From contig NZ_CP099917.1 in assembly GCF_030994125.1 (NCBI RefSeq), positions 1,488,001 to 1,552,000 on the forward strand: 64,000 nt of DNA. Direction: 5' to 3'. The first letter of the stretch is position 1. Every line of letters starts with the position of its first letter. The position numbers and the translations under genes were made by a program. The notes beneath the pieces are model-generated. The model made no database searches. It saw only the letters and a program-made list of their open reading frames with translations, and had not been told where the DNA came from. This document shows, piece by piece, positions 8,922 through 17,663 of this stretch. Source of the DNA: Pseudoalteromonas xiamenensis. GTDB taxonomy: Bacteria; Pseudomonadota; Gammaproteobacteria; Enterobacterales; Alteromonadaceae.

Positions 8922-9851
8922 ATGCTTACCCCAGATATTCAAGGGAGCTATCGCGGTCGATTTGCTCCCTCCCCCTCCGGCCCTCTTCATTTTGGTTCAC
9001 TCATCGCCGCCACAGCAAGCTACCTGGATGCAAAAATCAACCAAGGTAGATGGTTAGTTCGTATTGAAGACATTGATACGCCGAGGGTGGTCAAAGGCGC
9101 TGATACTGACATTCTTCATACGCTTGACGCATTTGGCCTTCATTGGGATGAAGACGTGGTTTGGCAAAGTCAACGACATTCGCTTTACCAAGATGTGCTT
9201 TCGACGCTGAATACTCGTCAAGAGTTGTATGCCTGCACCTGCACTCGCAAGCAAATAAAAGCACTCGGTGGTTTGTATACTGGACACTGTTTACCGTTAA
9301 ACAAGGCGTTTGAACGCAATGCTTTACGTATTACTCAGACCCACCCTATTGTTACCTTTGATGATTTAATTCAAGGGCAAGTTACAACCCCTGCTGAACT
9401 GGCAAACGAAGACTACATTGTTAAGCGCAGCGATGGTCTATATGCCTATCAGTTAGTCGTGGTTGTAGACGATCACTTACAAGGTATTAGTCATGTTATC
9501 CGCGGTGCAGATCTTGTCGAACCAACTTCTCGGCAAATGAGCTTGTTTTCGCAGTTATGCTGGCCAATACCACAATATGGTCACGTGCCATTGGCGGTTC
9601 AATCGCCAGGATTTAAGCTTTCTAAGCAAAATCATGCTCCCGCTGTGGACAAGAAAAATCCAGCACCAGCCTTGCTTGCAACCCTGCAATTCCTCGGCTT
9701 ATTCCCTGATAATCATGTCGACATCCACTCGGTTGATGTTTTATTGAAATGGGCAATTGAGCACTATCAACGTGAAAGCATCCCAAAAACACGTGAAATT
9801 GTCGTAAAACTAAGCGATAAAGGGTATCAATTCTCGTTGCCTACCTCTTAA
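8922..9851 (+). CDS. gluQ: Glutamyl-Q tRNA(Asp) synthetase
   Basis: A paralogue of the glutamyl-tRNA synthetase catalytic domain lacking the anticodon-binding part. It attaches glutamate to queuosine at the wobble position of tRNA-Asp. The 309-residue protein shows GRFAPSPSGPLHFGS (the HIGH-like motif), the zinc site CTCTRKQIK...YTGHC, and the KMSKS equivalent KLSKQN. It starts 12 bases after the dksA stop, the usual arrangement. The ribosome binding site is weak, so coupling to dksA translation is likely. It is functionally linked to queG, also in this window, which makes queuosine. Confidence 0.95.
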   Translation: MLTPDIQGSYRGRFAPSPSGPLHFGSLIAATASYLDAKINQGRWLVRIEDIDTPRVVKGADTDILHTLDAFGLHWDEDVVWQSQRHSLYQDVLSTLNTRQELYACTCTRKQIKALGGLYTGHCLPLNKAFERNALRITQTHPIVTFDDLIQGQVTTPAELANEDYIVKRSDGLYAYQLVVVVDDHLQGISHVIRGADLVEPTSRQMSLFSQLCWPIPQYGHVPLAVQSPGFKLSKQNHAPAVDKKNPAPALLATLQFLGLFPDNHVDIHSVDVLLKWAIEHYQRESIPKTREIVVKLSDKGYQFSLPTS

Positions 9852-9933
9852 TTTTTATTGAGAGCTGGTATATGATAACGACCCTTATAAAATCGCCTAA
9901 ACTTCAAGCTGCAAACTTGTTAGGAGAATCGTT

Positions 9934-11328
9934 ATTATTTCCAAGCTATTCCAAATTTGCCGCCAAATAATTGGCCCTGCGAGCAAAAGTGATGATCACA
10001 CGGCTACCGCGACCTTATTGCCGGAACCTGTGATTGTACCTCGCAGTGAGCATAGTATTTCGCGCAAGCAATTTAGTCCCAATGCGGTCAAAGTGCTGTA
10101 CCGTTTAAAAGATGCGGGGTTTGAAGCCTATCTTGTGGGCGGTTGTATTCGTGACATATTGCTTGGATTAGAGCCAAAAGATTTCGATGTCGTGACGAAT
10201 GCTAAGCCTGAAGAAATAAAACGAATTTTCCGCAACTGCAGACTCATCGGTCGCCGTTTCCGTCTTGCTCATATCGTCTTCGGTCAAGAAATTATCGAAG
10301 TAGCGACAATGCGCGGCCATCACAGTGATGAAGGAAAAAGCAACAACATCAGCCAAGCAAGTGAACATGGACAATTACTTCGTGATAATGTTTATGGAAC
10401 CATTGAAGAAGACGCTGAGCGTCGTGATTTTTCAATCAATGCGCTATATTATTCCATTGAAGATTTCAGCATTCGCGATTATGCCGGTGGCCTTGCTGCA
10501 ATTCGAGCTCGTCAAATAGAGCTTATTGGCGACCCTGAAACACGTTACCGAGAAGACCCCGTACGTATGTTGCGTGCAGTTCGTTTTGCGACGAAACTTG
10601 ATATGGGCATCGCTCCAGCGACGAAGAACCCAATTCCACAGTTGGCGTCACTTCTTGAAAATATTCCAGCAGCTCGATTATTCGAAGAGTGCTTGAAGCT
10701 GTTTCTAAATGGCAAAGCGGAGCAAAACTTCCTAATGCTGCGTGAACTCGGCTTATTCAAGTATCTCTTCCCAACAACAGAGCGTGCCTTGAATGCATCG
10801 ACTGATGGCTTTGCAGAGCGCTTTATTCAGCAAATGTTTGCAAATACCGATGCTCGAATTAACGCAGATAAAAAAGTAACGCCGGCATTTATCTTTGCCG
10901 CGCTTCTATGGCTTCCCCTTCGTCAACGTGCAGAAGCTCTTGTTGAGAAAGACGGCATGTTCGCACATGACGCTTATAATATCGCGATGAACGCCGTGTT
11001 ATCCGATAGCGCGAAACAAGTGGCGGTGCCGAAACGTTTTACCATTGGCGCACGTGATATTTGGCATCTGCAATTACGTTTGGATAAACGTGGTGGTCAA
11101 CGTGCCTATCGCTTGAGCTTACAACCTAAATTTAGGGCGGCTTACGACTTTTTACTTCTTCGAGTTGAAAGCGGTGAAACTGAATTGCAATCGCTCGCGG
11201 CTTGGTGGACAAATTATTTAGAAAAAGACGTGACCGGACAAAAAGACATGGTTAAGTCGCTCGATGAGCGTTCAGGCCCTCGTCGTCCTCGACGTCGTAA
11301 GCCAAGAAAGAAACCGGATCCATCATGA
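9934..11328 (+). CDS. pcnB: Poly(A) polymerase I, probable AUU start
   Basis: Adds poly(A) tails to RNA 3' ends, promoting decay of mRNAs and of small regulatory RNAs. The nucleotidyltransferase core shows YLVGGCIRDILLG and the catalytic pair in KDFDVVTNA; RNA-binding segments such as GRRFRLAHIVFG follow, and the tail is very basic (RRPRRRKPRKKP). No ATG, GTG or TTG with a ribosome binding site fits. The frame stays open upstream to an ATT at 9934, placed seven bases after AGGAG at 9922-9926. This gives 464 residues (E. coli 465) with a matching N-terminus (ISKLFQICRQII). E. coli pcnB is known to start at AUU. The ATT at 9937 is an alternative. Confidence 0.93.
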   Translation: MISKLFQICRQIIGPASKSDDHTATATLLPEPVIVPRSEHSISRKQFSPNAVKVLYRLKDAGFEAYLVGGCIRDILLGLEPKDFDVVTNAKPEEIKRIFRNCRLIGRRFRLAHIVFGQEIIEVATMRGHHSDEGKSNNISQASEHGQLLRDNVYGTIEEDAERRDFSINALYYSIEDFSIRDYAGGLAAIRARQIELIGDPETRYREDPVRMLRAVRFATKLDMGIAPATKNPIPQLASLLENIPAARLFEECLKLFLNGKAEQNFLMLRELGLFKYLFPTTERALNASTDGFAERFIQQMFANTDARINADKKVTPAFIFAALLWLPLRQRAEALVEKDGMFAHDAYNIAMNAVLSDSAKQVAVPKRFTIGARDIWHLQLRLDKRGGQRAYRLSLQPKFRAAYDFLLLRVESGETELQSLAAWWTNYLEKDVTGQKDMVKSLDERSGPRRPRRRKPRKKPDPS

Positions 11329-11810
11329 ACCTAGTTTACATCGGACTTGGTGCGAACTTGAACGATCCGGTTGCACAATTAAGAGGTGCTATCACGGCAT
11401 TGCAGGCTCACAATGAGGTAAGTAATGTTGTTGTATCTCCCTTTTATGCCTCTAAACCTATGGGTCCGCAAGATCAACCTGATTATGTAAACGCGGTTGC
11501 AGCTTTTACAACGGCTTTAACGCCCGATGCCACGTTAGACGTGCTACAACAAATCGAGCTAGATTACGGACGAGTACGAAAAGACGAACGCTGGGGTCCA
11601 CGGACTCTCGACCTCGATATCTTGCTCTTCAACCAAGAAGTAGTGGAAACGGCGCGTTTAACGGTTCCTCATTATGGTATGAAGGTCAGAGAGTTTGTTA
11701 TCTACCCATTATTTGATATCGCACCAGAATTGGTCATGCCATGTGGAACTCGCATTGCCGATTTAAAACAACACATTCCTGCGAATGGATTAGTCCCCTT
11801 CGCATACTAA
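11325..11810 (+). CDS. folK: 2-amino-4-hydroxy-6-hydroxymethyldihydropteridine pyrophosphokinase (HPPK)
   Basis: Transfers pyrophosphate from ATP to 6-hydroxymethyl-7,8-dihydropterin in folate synthesis. The 161-residue protein has the N-terminal GLGANL, the pterin-binding [19 protein letters not shown], and the signature [14 protein letters not shown] with its two metal-binding aspartates. The start codon overlaps the pcnB stop (ATGA), so translation is probably coupled. It is followed by the pantothenate genes panB and panC. Confidence 0.96.
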   Translation: MNLVYIGLGANLNDPVAQLRGAITALQAHNEVSNVVVSPFYASKPMGPQDQPDYVNAVAAFTTALTPDATLDVLQQIELDYGRVRKDERWGPRTLDLDILLFNQEVVETARLTVPHYGMKVREFVIYPLFDIAPELVMPCGTRIADLKQHIPANGLVPFAY

Positions 11811-11836
11811 TGGTGCGCGCCAACGGAGAAATTGTC

Positions 11837-12631
11837 GTGTCAAAAATTACGGTATCCACTTTACAAAAAATGAAGCAAGCTGGTGATAAAATCACCGCAT
11901 TAACGGCTTACGATGCAAGCTTTGCAAAACTCTTTGCTGATAACGGTGTTGATATCGTTTTGGTCGGCGACTCACTTGGTATGGTACTGCAAGGTGGAGA
12001 TGACACACTTGCTGTGACGACTAAAGACATTGCCTATCACACACGTTGTGTTCGTGCCGGCAGCAAAGCCTTATTTGTGGTGGCTGATATGCCGTTTATG
12101 AGTTACGCAAATCCAACGCAAGCATGCGAGAATGCTGCTGAGTTAATGCGAGCTGGCGCCAACATGGTTAAATTGGAAGGTGGTGAATGGCTTTACGACA
12201 GCATAAAACAACTGACTCAACAAGGGATTCCTGTTTGTGGTCACTTGGGTTTGACGCCGCAGTCCGTTCATGTTTTTGGTGGTTTTAAAATCCAAGGAAG
12301 AGAATCCGATAAAGCGCAAAAAATGATCGCCGATGCAAGAGCACTGCAAGACGCCGGTGCACAACTGTTAGTTCTCGAATGCATTCCTTCAGCACTGGCG
12401 AAACAAATCAGCGAGGCAGTAACAATCCCTGTGATCGGTATTGGTGCAGGTAAAGAAACTGATGGCCAAATTCTCGTTATGCATGATTTAGTGGGTATTT
12501 CGGCTGGCTATATTCCTAAATTTTCAAAGAACTTCCTAGCAGAGACTGGCAACATGGTCGATGCCGTTAAGAAGTATTGTAATGATGTAAAATCGGGCGC
12601 ATTTCCGGGCCCTGAACACGAGTTTAATTAA
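11837..12631 (+). CDS. panB: 3-methyl-2-oxobutanoate hydroxymethyltransferase
   Basis: First committed enzyme of pantothenate synthesis: it transfers a hydroxymethyl group from methylene-tetrahydrofolate to 2-oxoisovalerate, giving ketopantoate. Motifs include [15 protein letters not shown], the metal site [20 protein letters not shown], and [13 protein letters not shown]. The GTG at 11837, preceded by GGAG with an eight-base spacer, gives exactly 264 residues, the E. coli length. Longer in-frame starts overlap folK and lack support. Its stop overlaps the ATG of panC. Dependence on a folate cofactor fits its position behind folK. Confidence 0.95.
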   Translation: MSKITVSTLQKMKQAGDKITALTAYDASFAKLFADNGVDIVLVGDSLGMVLQGGDDTLAVTTKDIAYHTRCVRAGSKALFVVADMPFMSYANPTQACENAAELMRAGANMVKLEGGEWLYDSIKQLTQQGIPVCGHLGLTPQSVHVFGGFKIQGRESDKAQKMIADARALQDAGAQLLVLECIPSALAKQISEAVTIPVIGIGAGKETDGQILVMHDLVGISAGYIPKFSKNFLAETGNMVDAVKKYCNDVKSGAFPGPEHEFN

Positions 12632-13479
12632 TGCAAACAATTAGTGAAATCAAATCGCTACGTAGTCAAATAAAAGCTTGGCGCCAACAAGGTTTAAGTA
12701 TTGCGTTTGTGCCAACGATGGGTAACCTTCATCGAGGTCACTTTTCATTAGTCGAGAAAGCCAAAACGCTTGCAGATAAAGTGGTTGTGAGCATTTTCGT
12801 CAACCCGATGCAATTTGGTCAAAACGAAGATTTGGACAAATATCCACGTACCCTCGTTGAAGACCAAAAAGGCTTAGCCGAACTTGATACTGATTTGATT
12901 TTTACGCCAACGGTTGATGTCATTTACCCTAATGGTTTAAATGCGCAAACTTCCGTAGACGTTCCAACGGTTTCTCAAGGCTTTTGTGGTGCTTCACGTC
13001 CAGGCCATTTTATCGGCGTCGCGACCATAGTTACAAAACTTTTCAATTTAGTTCAGCCTGATTTCGCGTGTTTTGGCGAGAAAGATTTCCAGCAACTCGC
13101 AGTCATCCGTTCCATGGTCAAAGACTTATCTATCCCTGTCGAAATCGTCGGTGTCGCCACCAAACGCGAAGACAACGGCCTCGCCATGAGTTCTCGCAAT
13201 GGTTATTTGAGCGATGAGGAAAAAGTGACAGCTAGTGTTATTTATCAAACACTTACAAAGACAGCTCAGGCTTTAGAAGCTGGTGACCGTCGTTTCGACA
13301 CACTTGAGCAACAAGCTAAAGCTGCGATTGAAGCCAAAGGCTTAAAAATTGACTATTTTGGTATCGCTGAGCGTGACACTTTAAGAAACGCGACCTCTGA
13401 TGATAAGCATTTTGTCATCTTAGTTGCGGCATACTTAGGGGCAGTCAGACTCATTGACAACATACAGGTCAATGCATAG
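12631..13479 (+). CDS. panC: Pantothenate synthetase (pantoate--beta-alanine ligase)
   Basis: ATP-dependent condensation of pantoate with beta-alanine, the last step to pantothenate, the coenzyme A precursor. The 282-residue protein (E. coli 283) shows [15 protein letters not shown] with the HIGH-type nucleotide site, [20 protein letters not shown], and the KMSKS-like SSRNGYLS. The stop and start of panB and panC overlap by one base, so expression is coupled. No panD is nearby, so beta-alanine must come from elsewhere in the genome. A terminator follows. Confidence 0.96.
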   Translation: MQTISEIKSLRSQIKAWRQQGLSIAFVPTMGNLHRGHFSLVEKAKTLADKVVVSIFVNPMQFGQNEDLDKYPRTLVEDQKGLAELDTDLIFTPTVDVIYPNGLNAQTSVDVPTVSQGFCGASRPGHFIGVATIVTKLFNLVQPDFACFGEKDFQQLAVIRSMVKDLSIPVEIVGVATKREDNGLAMSSRNGYLSDEEKVTASVIYQTLTKTAQALEAGDRRFDTLEQQAKAAIEAKGLKIDYFGIAERDTLRNATSDDKHFVILVAAYLGAVRLIDNIQVNA

Positions 13480-13483
13480 AGTT

Positions 13484-13512
13484 AAAAAAGGGTCGATTGC
13501 GACCCTTTTCTT
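13484..13512 (+). terminator. Rho-independent terminator after panC
   Basis: The stem GGGTCG/CGACCC, extended by A and T runs and with a four-base loop, lies just after panC and ends the dksA-to-panC group. Confidence 0.85.
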
Positions 13513-13532
13513 ATTATAAAAAGGAATGTCTC

Positions 13533-13775
13533 ATGCGCGAACGTTATTCTCGTTTTACTCTAATGTCCTGTTTAATGCTTTTGCCACTTATGGGTTGCCA
13601 AAGCAAAATCAGCCCAGAACTCAAACAATGCGCACAGCAGAATTATCAGTGTGAACAATCCTGCCAAAGCCAAAGCACCGATGCAACTCTGACGCAGCAG
13701 ATATGTAACAATCAATGTATTGACGAATACAATGCGTGTAAAGCGCAAGCAGAAGCACTCAATACCACTAATTAG
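13533..13775 (+). CDS. Small predicted lipoprotein with symmetric cysteine pattern
   Basis: An 80-residue protein. The start has a basic N-terminus, a hydrophobic segment and a probable lipobox LMGC, so the mature protein would begin at that cysteine, lipid-anchored in the envelope. After it come six further cysteines spaced C-x6-C-x3-C, then a spacer, then C-x3-C-x6-C, a mirror-symmetric arrangement suggesting two helices joined by disulfides, like the twin CX3C or CHCH folds. AAGGA upstream supports the ATG at 13533. I do not recognise a named family. It lies alone between two hairpins. Confidence 0.75.
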   Translation: MRERYSRFTLMSCLMLLPLMGCQSKISPELKQCAQQNYQCEQSCQSQSTDATLTQQICNNQCIDEYNACKAQAEALNTTN

Positions 13776-13873
13776 CCTCGAGTTATCATCTCCTCGCCTC
13801 AGGATGTGCTAGACTGCTTTCCTTAATACTATTTAGGCTGAACTAGCTGCTTAGATAGCAATGAATCGAGTTT

Positions 13874-13914
13874 AATCGCTCTGTTTCTTTGTGACTCAAA
13901 GAAACAGTACGATT
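13874..13914. other. Long imperfect hairpin upstream of the DUF2797 gene
   Basis: An 11-base perfect stem (CTGTTTCTTTG/CAAAGAAACAG, loop TGACT) is extended, after a symmetric two-base mismatch, by AATCG/CGATT, giving 16 base pairs in all. There is no T-run afterwards, so it is not a standard terminator. It ends 33 bases before the DUF2797 start codon and would lie in its leader RNA. Confidence 0.6.
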
Positions 13915-13947
13915 GAGCTGGCAAACCACTGTATTTAGGGGCAAAAC

Positions 13948-14763
13948 ATGCAGGGCACGCTGAGTAAACTCAAAGCGCAACACACCAAACCAATCCACTA
14001 TTTTCTTCCGCTTGGTGAAGAGCTTATCTCATTAAACGAACACATTGGAAAACACGTTACATTAACGTTTTCAGGAAATATCTTTTGCTGTAGCTGTGGG
14101 AAAAAAACAAAGAAAAGTTACTCACAGGGCCACTGTTTTGTTTGCATGAAAAAACTAGCCAGTTGCGACATGTGCATTATGAAGCCTGAAACTTGTCATT
14201 TTGATGCAGGTACATGTCGAGAGCCCGAATGGGGAGAGAAAAATTGCATGATCCCACATTACGTTTACCTCGCGAACACATCAGGTCTAAAAGTAGGGAT
14301 AACCCGCCACACGCAAATTCCAACGCGCTGGATAGATCAAGGTGCCACTCAGGCTTTACCTATCATGATAGTGAAAACTCGCTTACAATCCGGCCTAGTT
14401 GAAGTTGCCTTAGCTGAATTTATTGCAGATAAAACCAATTGGCGCAATATGTTGAAAGACATCACCTATGATGTGGATTTAAAACAAGCTGCAGCTGAGC
14501 TTTTACCACAGATAGAGGCAAAGATTGCTGAATTAAACGCGTTATATGGTGAGGGCGCCATCGAAATTCTTGACGAAGAAGTGGTGGATTTAAATTATCC
14601 AAAGCTGGAAAGCGCACAAAAACTAACTTCATTCAACTTTGATAAAGACCCAGTTGCAAGCGGCATACTAAAAGGTATTAAAGGCCAGTACCTCATTTTT
14701 GATACTGGCGTGATTAATATTCGCAAATTTACCTCTTATGAAGTAGCTTTCCACTGCGAATAA
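13948..14763 (+). CDS. DUF2797 family protein with zinc-cluster and GIY-YIG-like segment
   Basis: A 271-residue protein that I assign to DUF2797. Residues about 48-95 hold a dense set of cysteines and histidines (CCSCGKKTKK, GHCFVCMKK, CDMCIMKPETCHF), probably zinc sites. A segment resembling the core of GIY-YIG nucleases follows (YVYLANTSGLKVGITR with a later RWIDQGA), although the canonical pair is not exact, so catalysis is uncertain. The C-terminal half has no motif I know. A long hairpin precedes it, and its 3' end overlaps the convergent GGDEF/EAL gene by 28 bases. The molecular function is not established. Confidence 0.85.
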   Translation: MQGTLSKLKAQHTKPIHYFLPLGEELISLNEHIGKHVTLTFSGNIFCCSCGKKTKKSYSQGHCFVCMKKLASCDMCIMKPETCHFDAGTCREPEWGEKNCMIPHYVYLANTSGLKVGITRHTQIPTRWIDQGATQALPIMIVKTRLQSGLVEVALAEFIADKTNWRNMLKDITYDVDLKQAAAELLPQIEAKIAELNALYGEGAIEILDEEVVDLNYPKLESAQKLTSFNFDKDPVASGILKGIKGQYLIFDTGVINIRKFTSYEVAFHCE

Positions 14764-17255
14764 AATCGTTCCCAATCGTCGGCGCTAAGGGGCTTGCAGA
14801 ACAGGTACCCTTGGCTCGTATGGCAGCCTAGTTTTTGTAGAAATTGTTTTTGTTCCACTTTCTCCACCCCTTCCGCAACGACACGCAGATTGAGCGCTTT
14901 AGCCATCGCAACAATCGCACTCACGATTTCACTGTTGCCATATTCATCTGGAATTTTTGCAATAAAACTGGCATCAATCTTCAGAATGTCGATAGGTAAT
15001 TTTGTGAGGTAACTGAGTGCCGAGTAGCCCGTACCAAAATCATCCAAAGCAATACTCACCCCGAGCATTTTTAAGCGCTTTAACGCCACTTTTGCTTCAT
15101 GGAAGTTACTCACAAAACTGCTTTCGGTTAATTCAATTTCCAGATTCCGGCCATCAATCCCATACTTCTCAAGGGTCTGAGCAACTGTCTCAGCCAGATT
15201 GCCTTGACACAGGTGTTGTGCAGACACATTGATGGCGATTCGATGTATATTCGTACCTGCATCTCGCCATGTTTTGAATTGCTTACAGGCCTTGTCGATT
15301 ACCCAATTATCTAGCTTGATAATTAAGCCTAATTCTTCTGCAAGTGGAATGAAATGTGCCGGGGAGATCATCCCAAGATTCGGGTCGCGCCAACGGACCA
15401 ACGCTTCAACACTTAAAATCTGACCGCTACTCAAACATTCTAACGGCTGATAATGCAGTTCAAATTCATCGTATTCCAACGCATTTTGAAATCGACTCAA
15501 CATCGATAACCGTTCGAGAGAGCGAGCGTTCATTGAGGCTTTATAGAGTTGGAAAGAATTACGGCCGACTTCTTTTGAGCGGTACATGGCCACGTCAGCA
15601 TGTTTAAGTAACGCTTCACTGTCCAAGCCATCTTCAGGGTAAATTGCCGCGCCAAGAGAGGCTGTTGCGCCGACATTCATACCTGCGATACTAAAAGGAT
15701 TGCTTAATTCACTCAAAATCTGATTTGCGAAATTGACCACGAGTTCAATAGCTTTCACTTCGGTCAACAGTACCACAAACTCATCACCACCCAAACGAGC
15801 AAGCGTGTCTCCTTCCGGTAAAATTCGCTTGATACGTTCGCTGACTTGCACCAGAAGCTCATCACCAGCACTGTGTCCTAGCGTATCGTTCACTTCTTTA
15901 AATCGGTCTAAATCAATGAACATGACCGCCAGCTTCTGTTTCTCACGATGCGCTGCAGCAAGCGCCATAGAAAGTCGGTCGTTGAACAATCTGCGATTGG
16001 GTAGACCAGTTAACTCGTCAAAATACGCTAAACGGACAATTTTTTCTTCCGCGTTTTTGCGCTCCGTAATATCACTAAAAATCGCGGCATACAGTACGTC
16101 ATCGCTGTAAGGTTCATTAATCTCGATAATAGTCAGCCATTCGACATAGATGTCTCCGCATTTTTTACGGTTGCAGATTTCACCTTGCCAAACACCTTTT
16201 TCTCGCAAAGCGCCCCACATGTCTTCATAGTATTCCGCTGGGTGAATACCTGAACTGAGTAAATTCGGCTTTTTACCTAGTACCTCATAATCTTGATAGC
16301 CCGTAAGAGCGCTAAATGCAGGGTTTATCTGAATAATTTCGCCATTGCTGCGCGTAATCATGATGCCGTCCAAAGAGGCATTAATGATTCGATTTGCAAG
16401 ATAGAGGTTTTTCTCCGATTTCTGCAACGCAAGGTCTCGTTGTACTAACACTTTTTCCAGTTCGCTGCAGTAAGCCGTTTCAATTTCGGTCAATACATTT
16501 TTCAGTGCAAGCAGACCTAGCACCTGTTTTGTTTCAGGGTCTTTCACGACAAGATGACGAATTGCATTCGTTGTCATTAAACGATATGCGTCAAACAGGG
16601 AGTCTTTTGGTGTCACGTGTAGCATAGGGTAACTACAGATCTCCCAACAGGGTTTGCGCCAATCCGGATTGAGAATAATGTAGGCAATATCACGCTGTGT
16701 GATGATGCCGTAGGCCTGTTTCTGCTGATTGTATACAAGCACGGCGGTCATCTTGGTTTCACGCATCAAATGAATCGCATCAGAAAGACACTGCTCACTA
16801 TCAAGAATACGAACATTCTTTTCAAAATGAGCGTCAATAGGCCTGAAATGCAAATAGTGATCAAGCCCTTGATTACGAACAATATCTGACAAAGACACCA
16901 CGCCGCAGGGCGTATTAAACTTATCAACGACCAACAGATGCCGAATGCCCAGTTGATGAAATTTAATCGTCGCTTCACTCAACGTTTTGTCAACGTTGAT
17001 TGAATGAACCGGTGACGCCATGTTTAACGCAATTGGCCGAGATGCGAAATCGGGGTCGTCGAAATCAATACGCACACAATCGGATTCCGTCCAAATTCCC
17101 ACAATTAAGTCATTATCTGTGACAAATATTGAGCTTACATTCTTGCCACGCATCATGTGCACTGCATCAATCAACGGCGTTGATACATCACATGTTAATA
17201 ACTGATTAGATAGCACGTCCTTGATTTTTAGTTGTCTCGTATCACTTGACTTCAT
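14736..17255 (-). CDS. CBS-PAS-GGDEF-EAL cyclic-di-GMP signalling protein
   Basis: An 839-residue cytoplasmic protein without membrane segments. Residues 8-260 carry four CBS domains in two pairs, which usually bind adenine nucleotides. A PAS domain follows at about 290-400 (NPAFSALTGYQDYEVLG, ending SDITERK), then GGDEF with intact LGGDEFVVL at about 500, then EAL with intact SVEALVRW and the downstream DDFGTGYS loop. Both synthesis and breakdown of cyclic di-GMP are therefore possible. The ATG at 17255 follows GAGGG; an ATG eight codons upstream is less well placed. Sensing of energy state through the CBS pairs is an inference. Confidence 0.95.
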   Translation of the reverse strand: MKSSDTRQLKIKDVLSNQLLTCDVSTPLIDAVHMMRGKNVSSIFVTDNDLIVGIWTESDCVRIDFDDPDFASRPIALNMASPVHSINVDKTLSEATIKFHQLGIRHLLVVDKFNTPCGVVSLSDIVRNQGLDHYLHFRPIDAHFEKNVRILDSEQCLSDAIHLMRETKMTAVLVYNQQKQAYGIITQRDIAYIILNPDWRKPCWEICSYPMLHVTPKDSLFDAYRLMTTNAIRHLVVKDPETKQVLGLLALKNVLTEIETAYCSELEKVLVQRDLALQKSEKNLYLANRIINASLDGIMITRSNGEIIQINPAFSALTGYQDYEVLGKKPNLLSSGIHPAEYYEDMWGALREKGVWQGEICNRKKCGDIYVEWLTIIEINEPYSDDVLYAAIFSDITERKNAEEKIVRLAYFDELTGLPNRRLFNDRLSMALAAAHREKQKLAVMFIDLDRFKEVNDTLGHSAGDELLVQVSERIKRILPEGDTLARLGGDEFVVLLTEVKAIELVVNFANQILSELSNPFSIAGMNVGATASLGAAIYPEDGLDSEALLKHADVAMYRSKEVGRNSFQLYKASMNARSLERLSMLSRFQNALEYDEFELHYQPLECLSSGQILSVEALVRWRDPNLGMISPAHFIPLAEELGLIIKLDNWVIDKACKQFKTWRDAGTNIHRIAINVSAQHLCQGNLAETVAQTLEKYGIDGRNLEIELTESSFVSNFHEAKVALKRLKMLGVSIALDDFGTGYSALSYLTKLPIDILKIDASFIAKIPDEYGNSEIVSAIVAMAKALNLRVVAEGVEKVEQKQFLQKLGCHTSQGYLFCKPLSADDWERFYSQWKATS

Positions 17256-17330
17256 TAGCAACCCTCGCGTATCACACATCTTATCGAGTATACTTGGGCT
17301 AAGTCTTTATACTTTGATTGAGAACAATTT

Positions 17331-17630
17331 ATGAGCACAAATTCGTACCCACTTTTGCTCATCTCGAGTCAAGAAGTACAACTCATTGAAGATCAAGAAA
17401 CCTTTGAAAATGAAGTTTTTTACATTAAAAACAATGAATTAGATAACCACAGAATCATCACTACTGACGGTTTTAACTTTAGTCTAAAGGGAGATGCTTT
17501 ACCCGCGTTGTCGATGGCTGAACTGACATGTTTAGTGCAACAATCCTTAGCACAAGAGGGGCATTGCTGCGTAGGGAAAATCATGCTGACTAACATTCAA
17601 GAAGCGTTTGCGCTATGCCAACCACGCTAG
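17331..17630 (+). CDS. Uncharacterised 99-residue protein (DUF4144-like?)
   Basis: A small soluble acidic protein without signal peptide, transcribed divergently from the CBS/GGDEF/EAL gene. The second half (LSMAELTCLVQQSL...EGHCCVGKIML) resembles what I remember of DUF4144, a family of unknown function in marine gammaproteobacteria; this is tentative. The start ATG lies 75 bases from the divergent start codon. No function can be assigned. Confidence 0.65.
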   Translation: MSTNSYPLLLISSQEVQLIEDQETFENEVFYIKNNELDNHRIITTDGFNFSLKGDALPALSMAELTCLVQQSLAQEGHCCVGKIMLTNIQEAFALCQPR

Positions 17631-17663
17631 CAATCCAGATTAATGTCGTGGGTTACGACGTGA

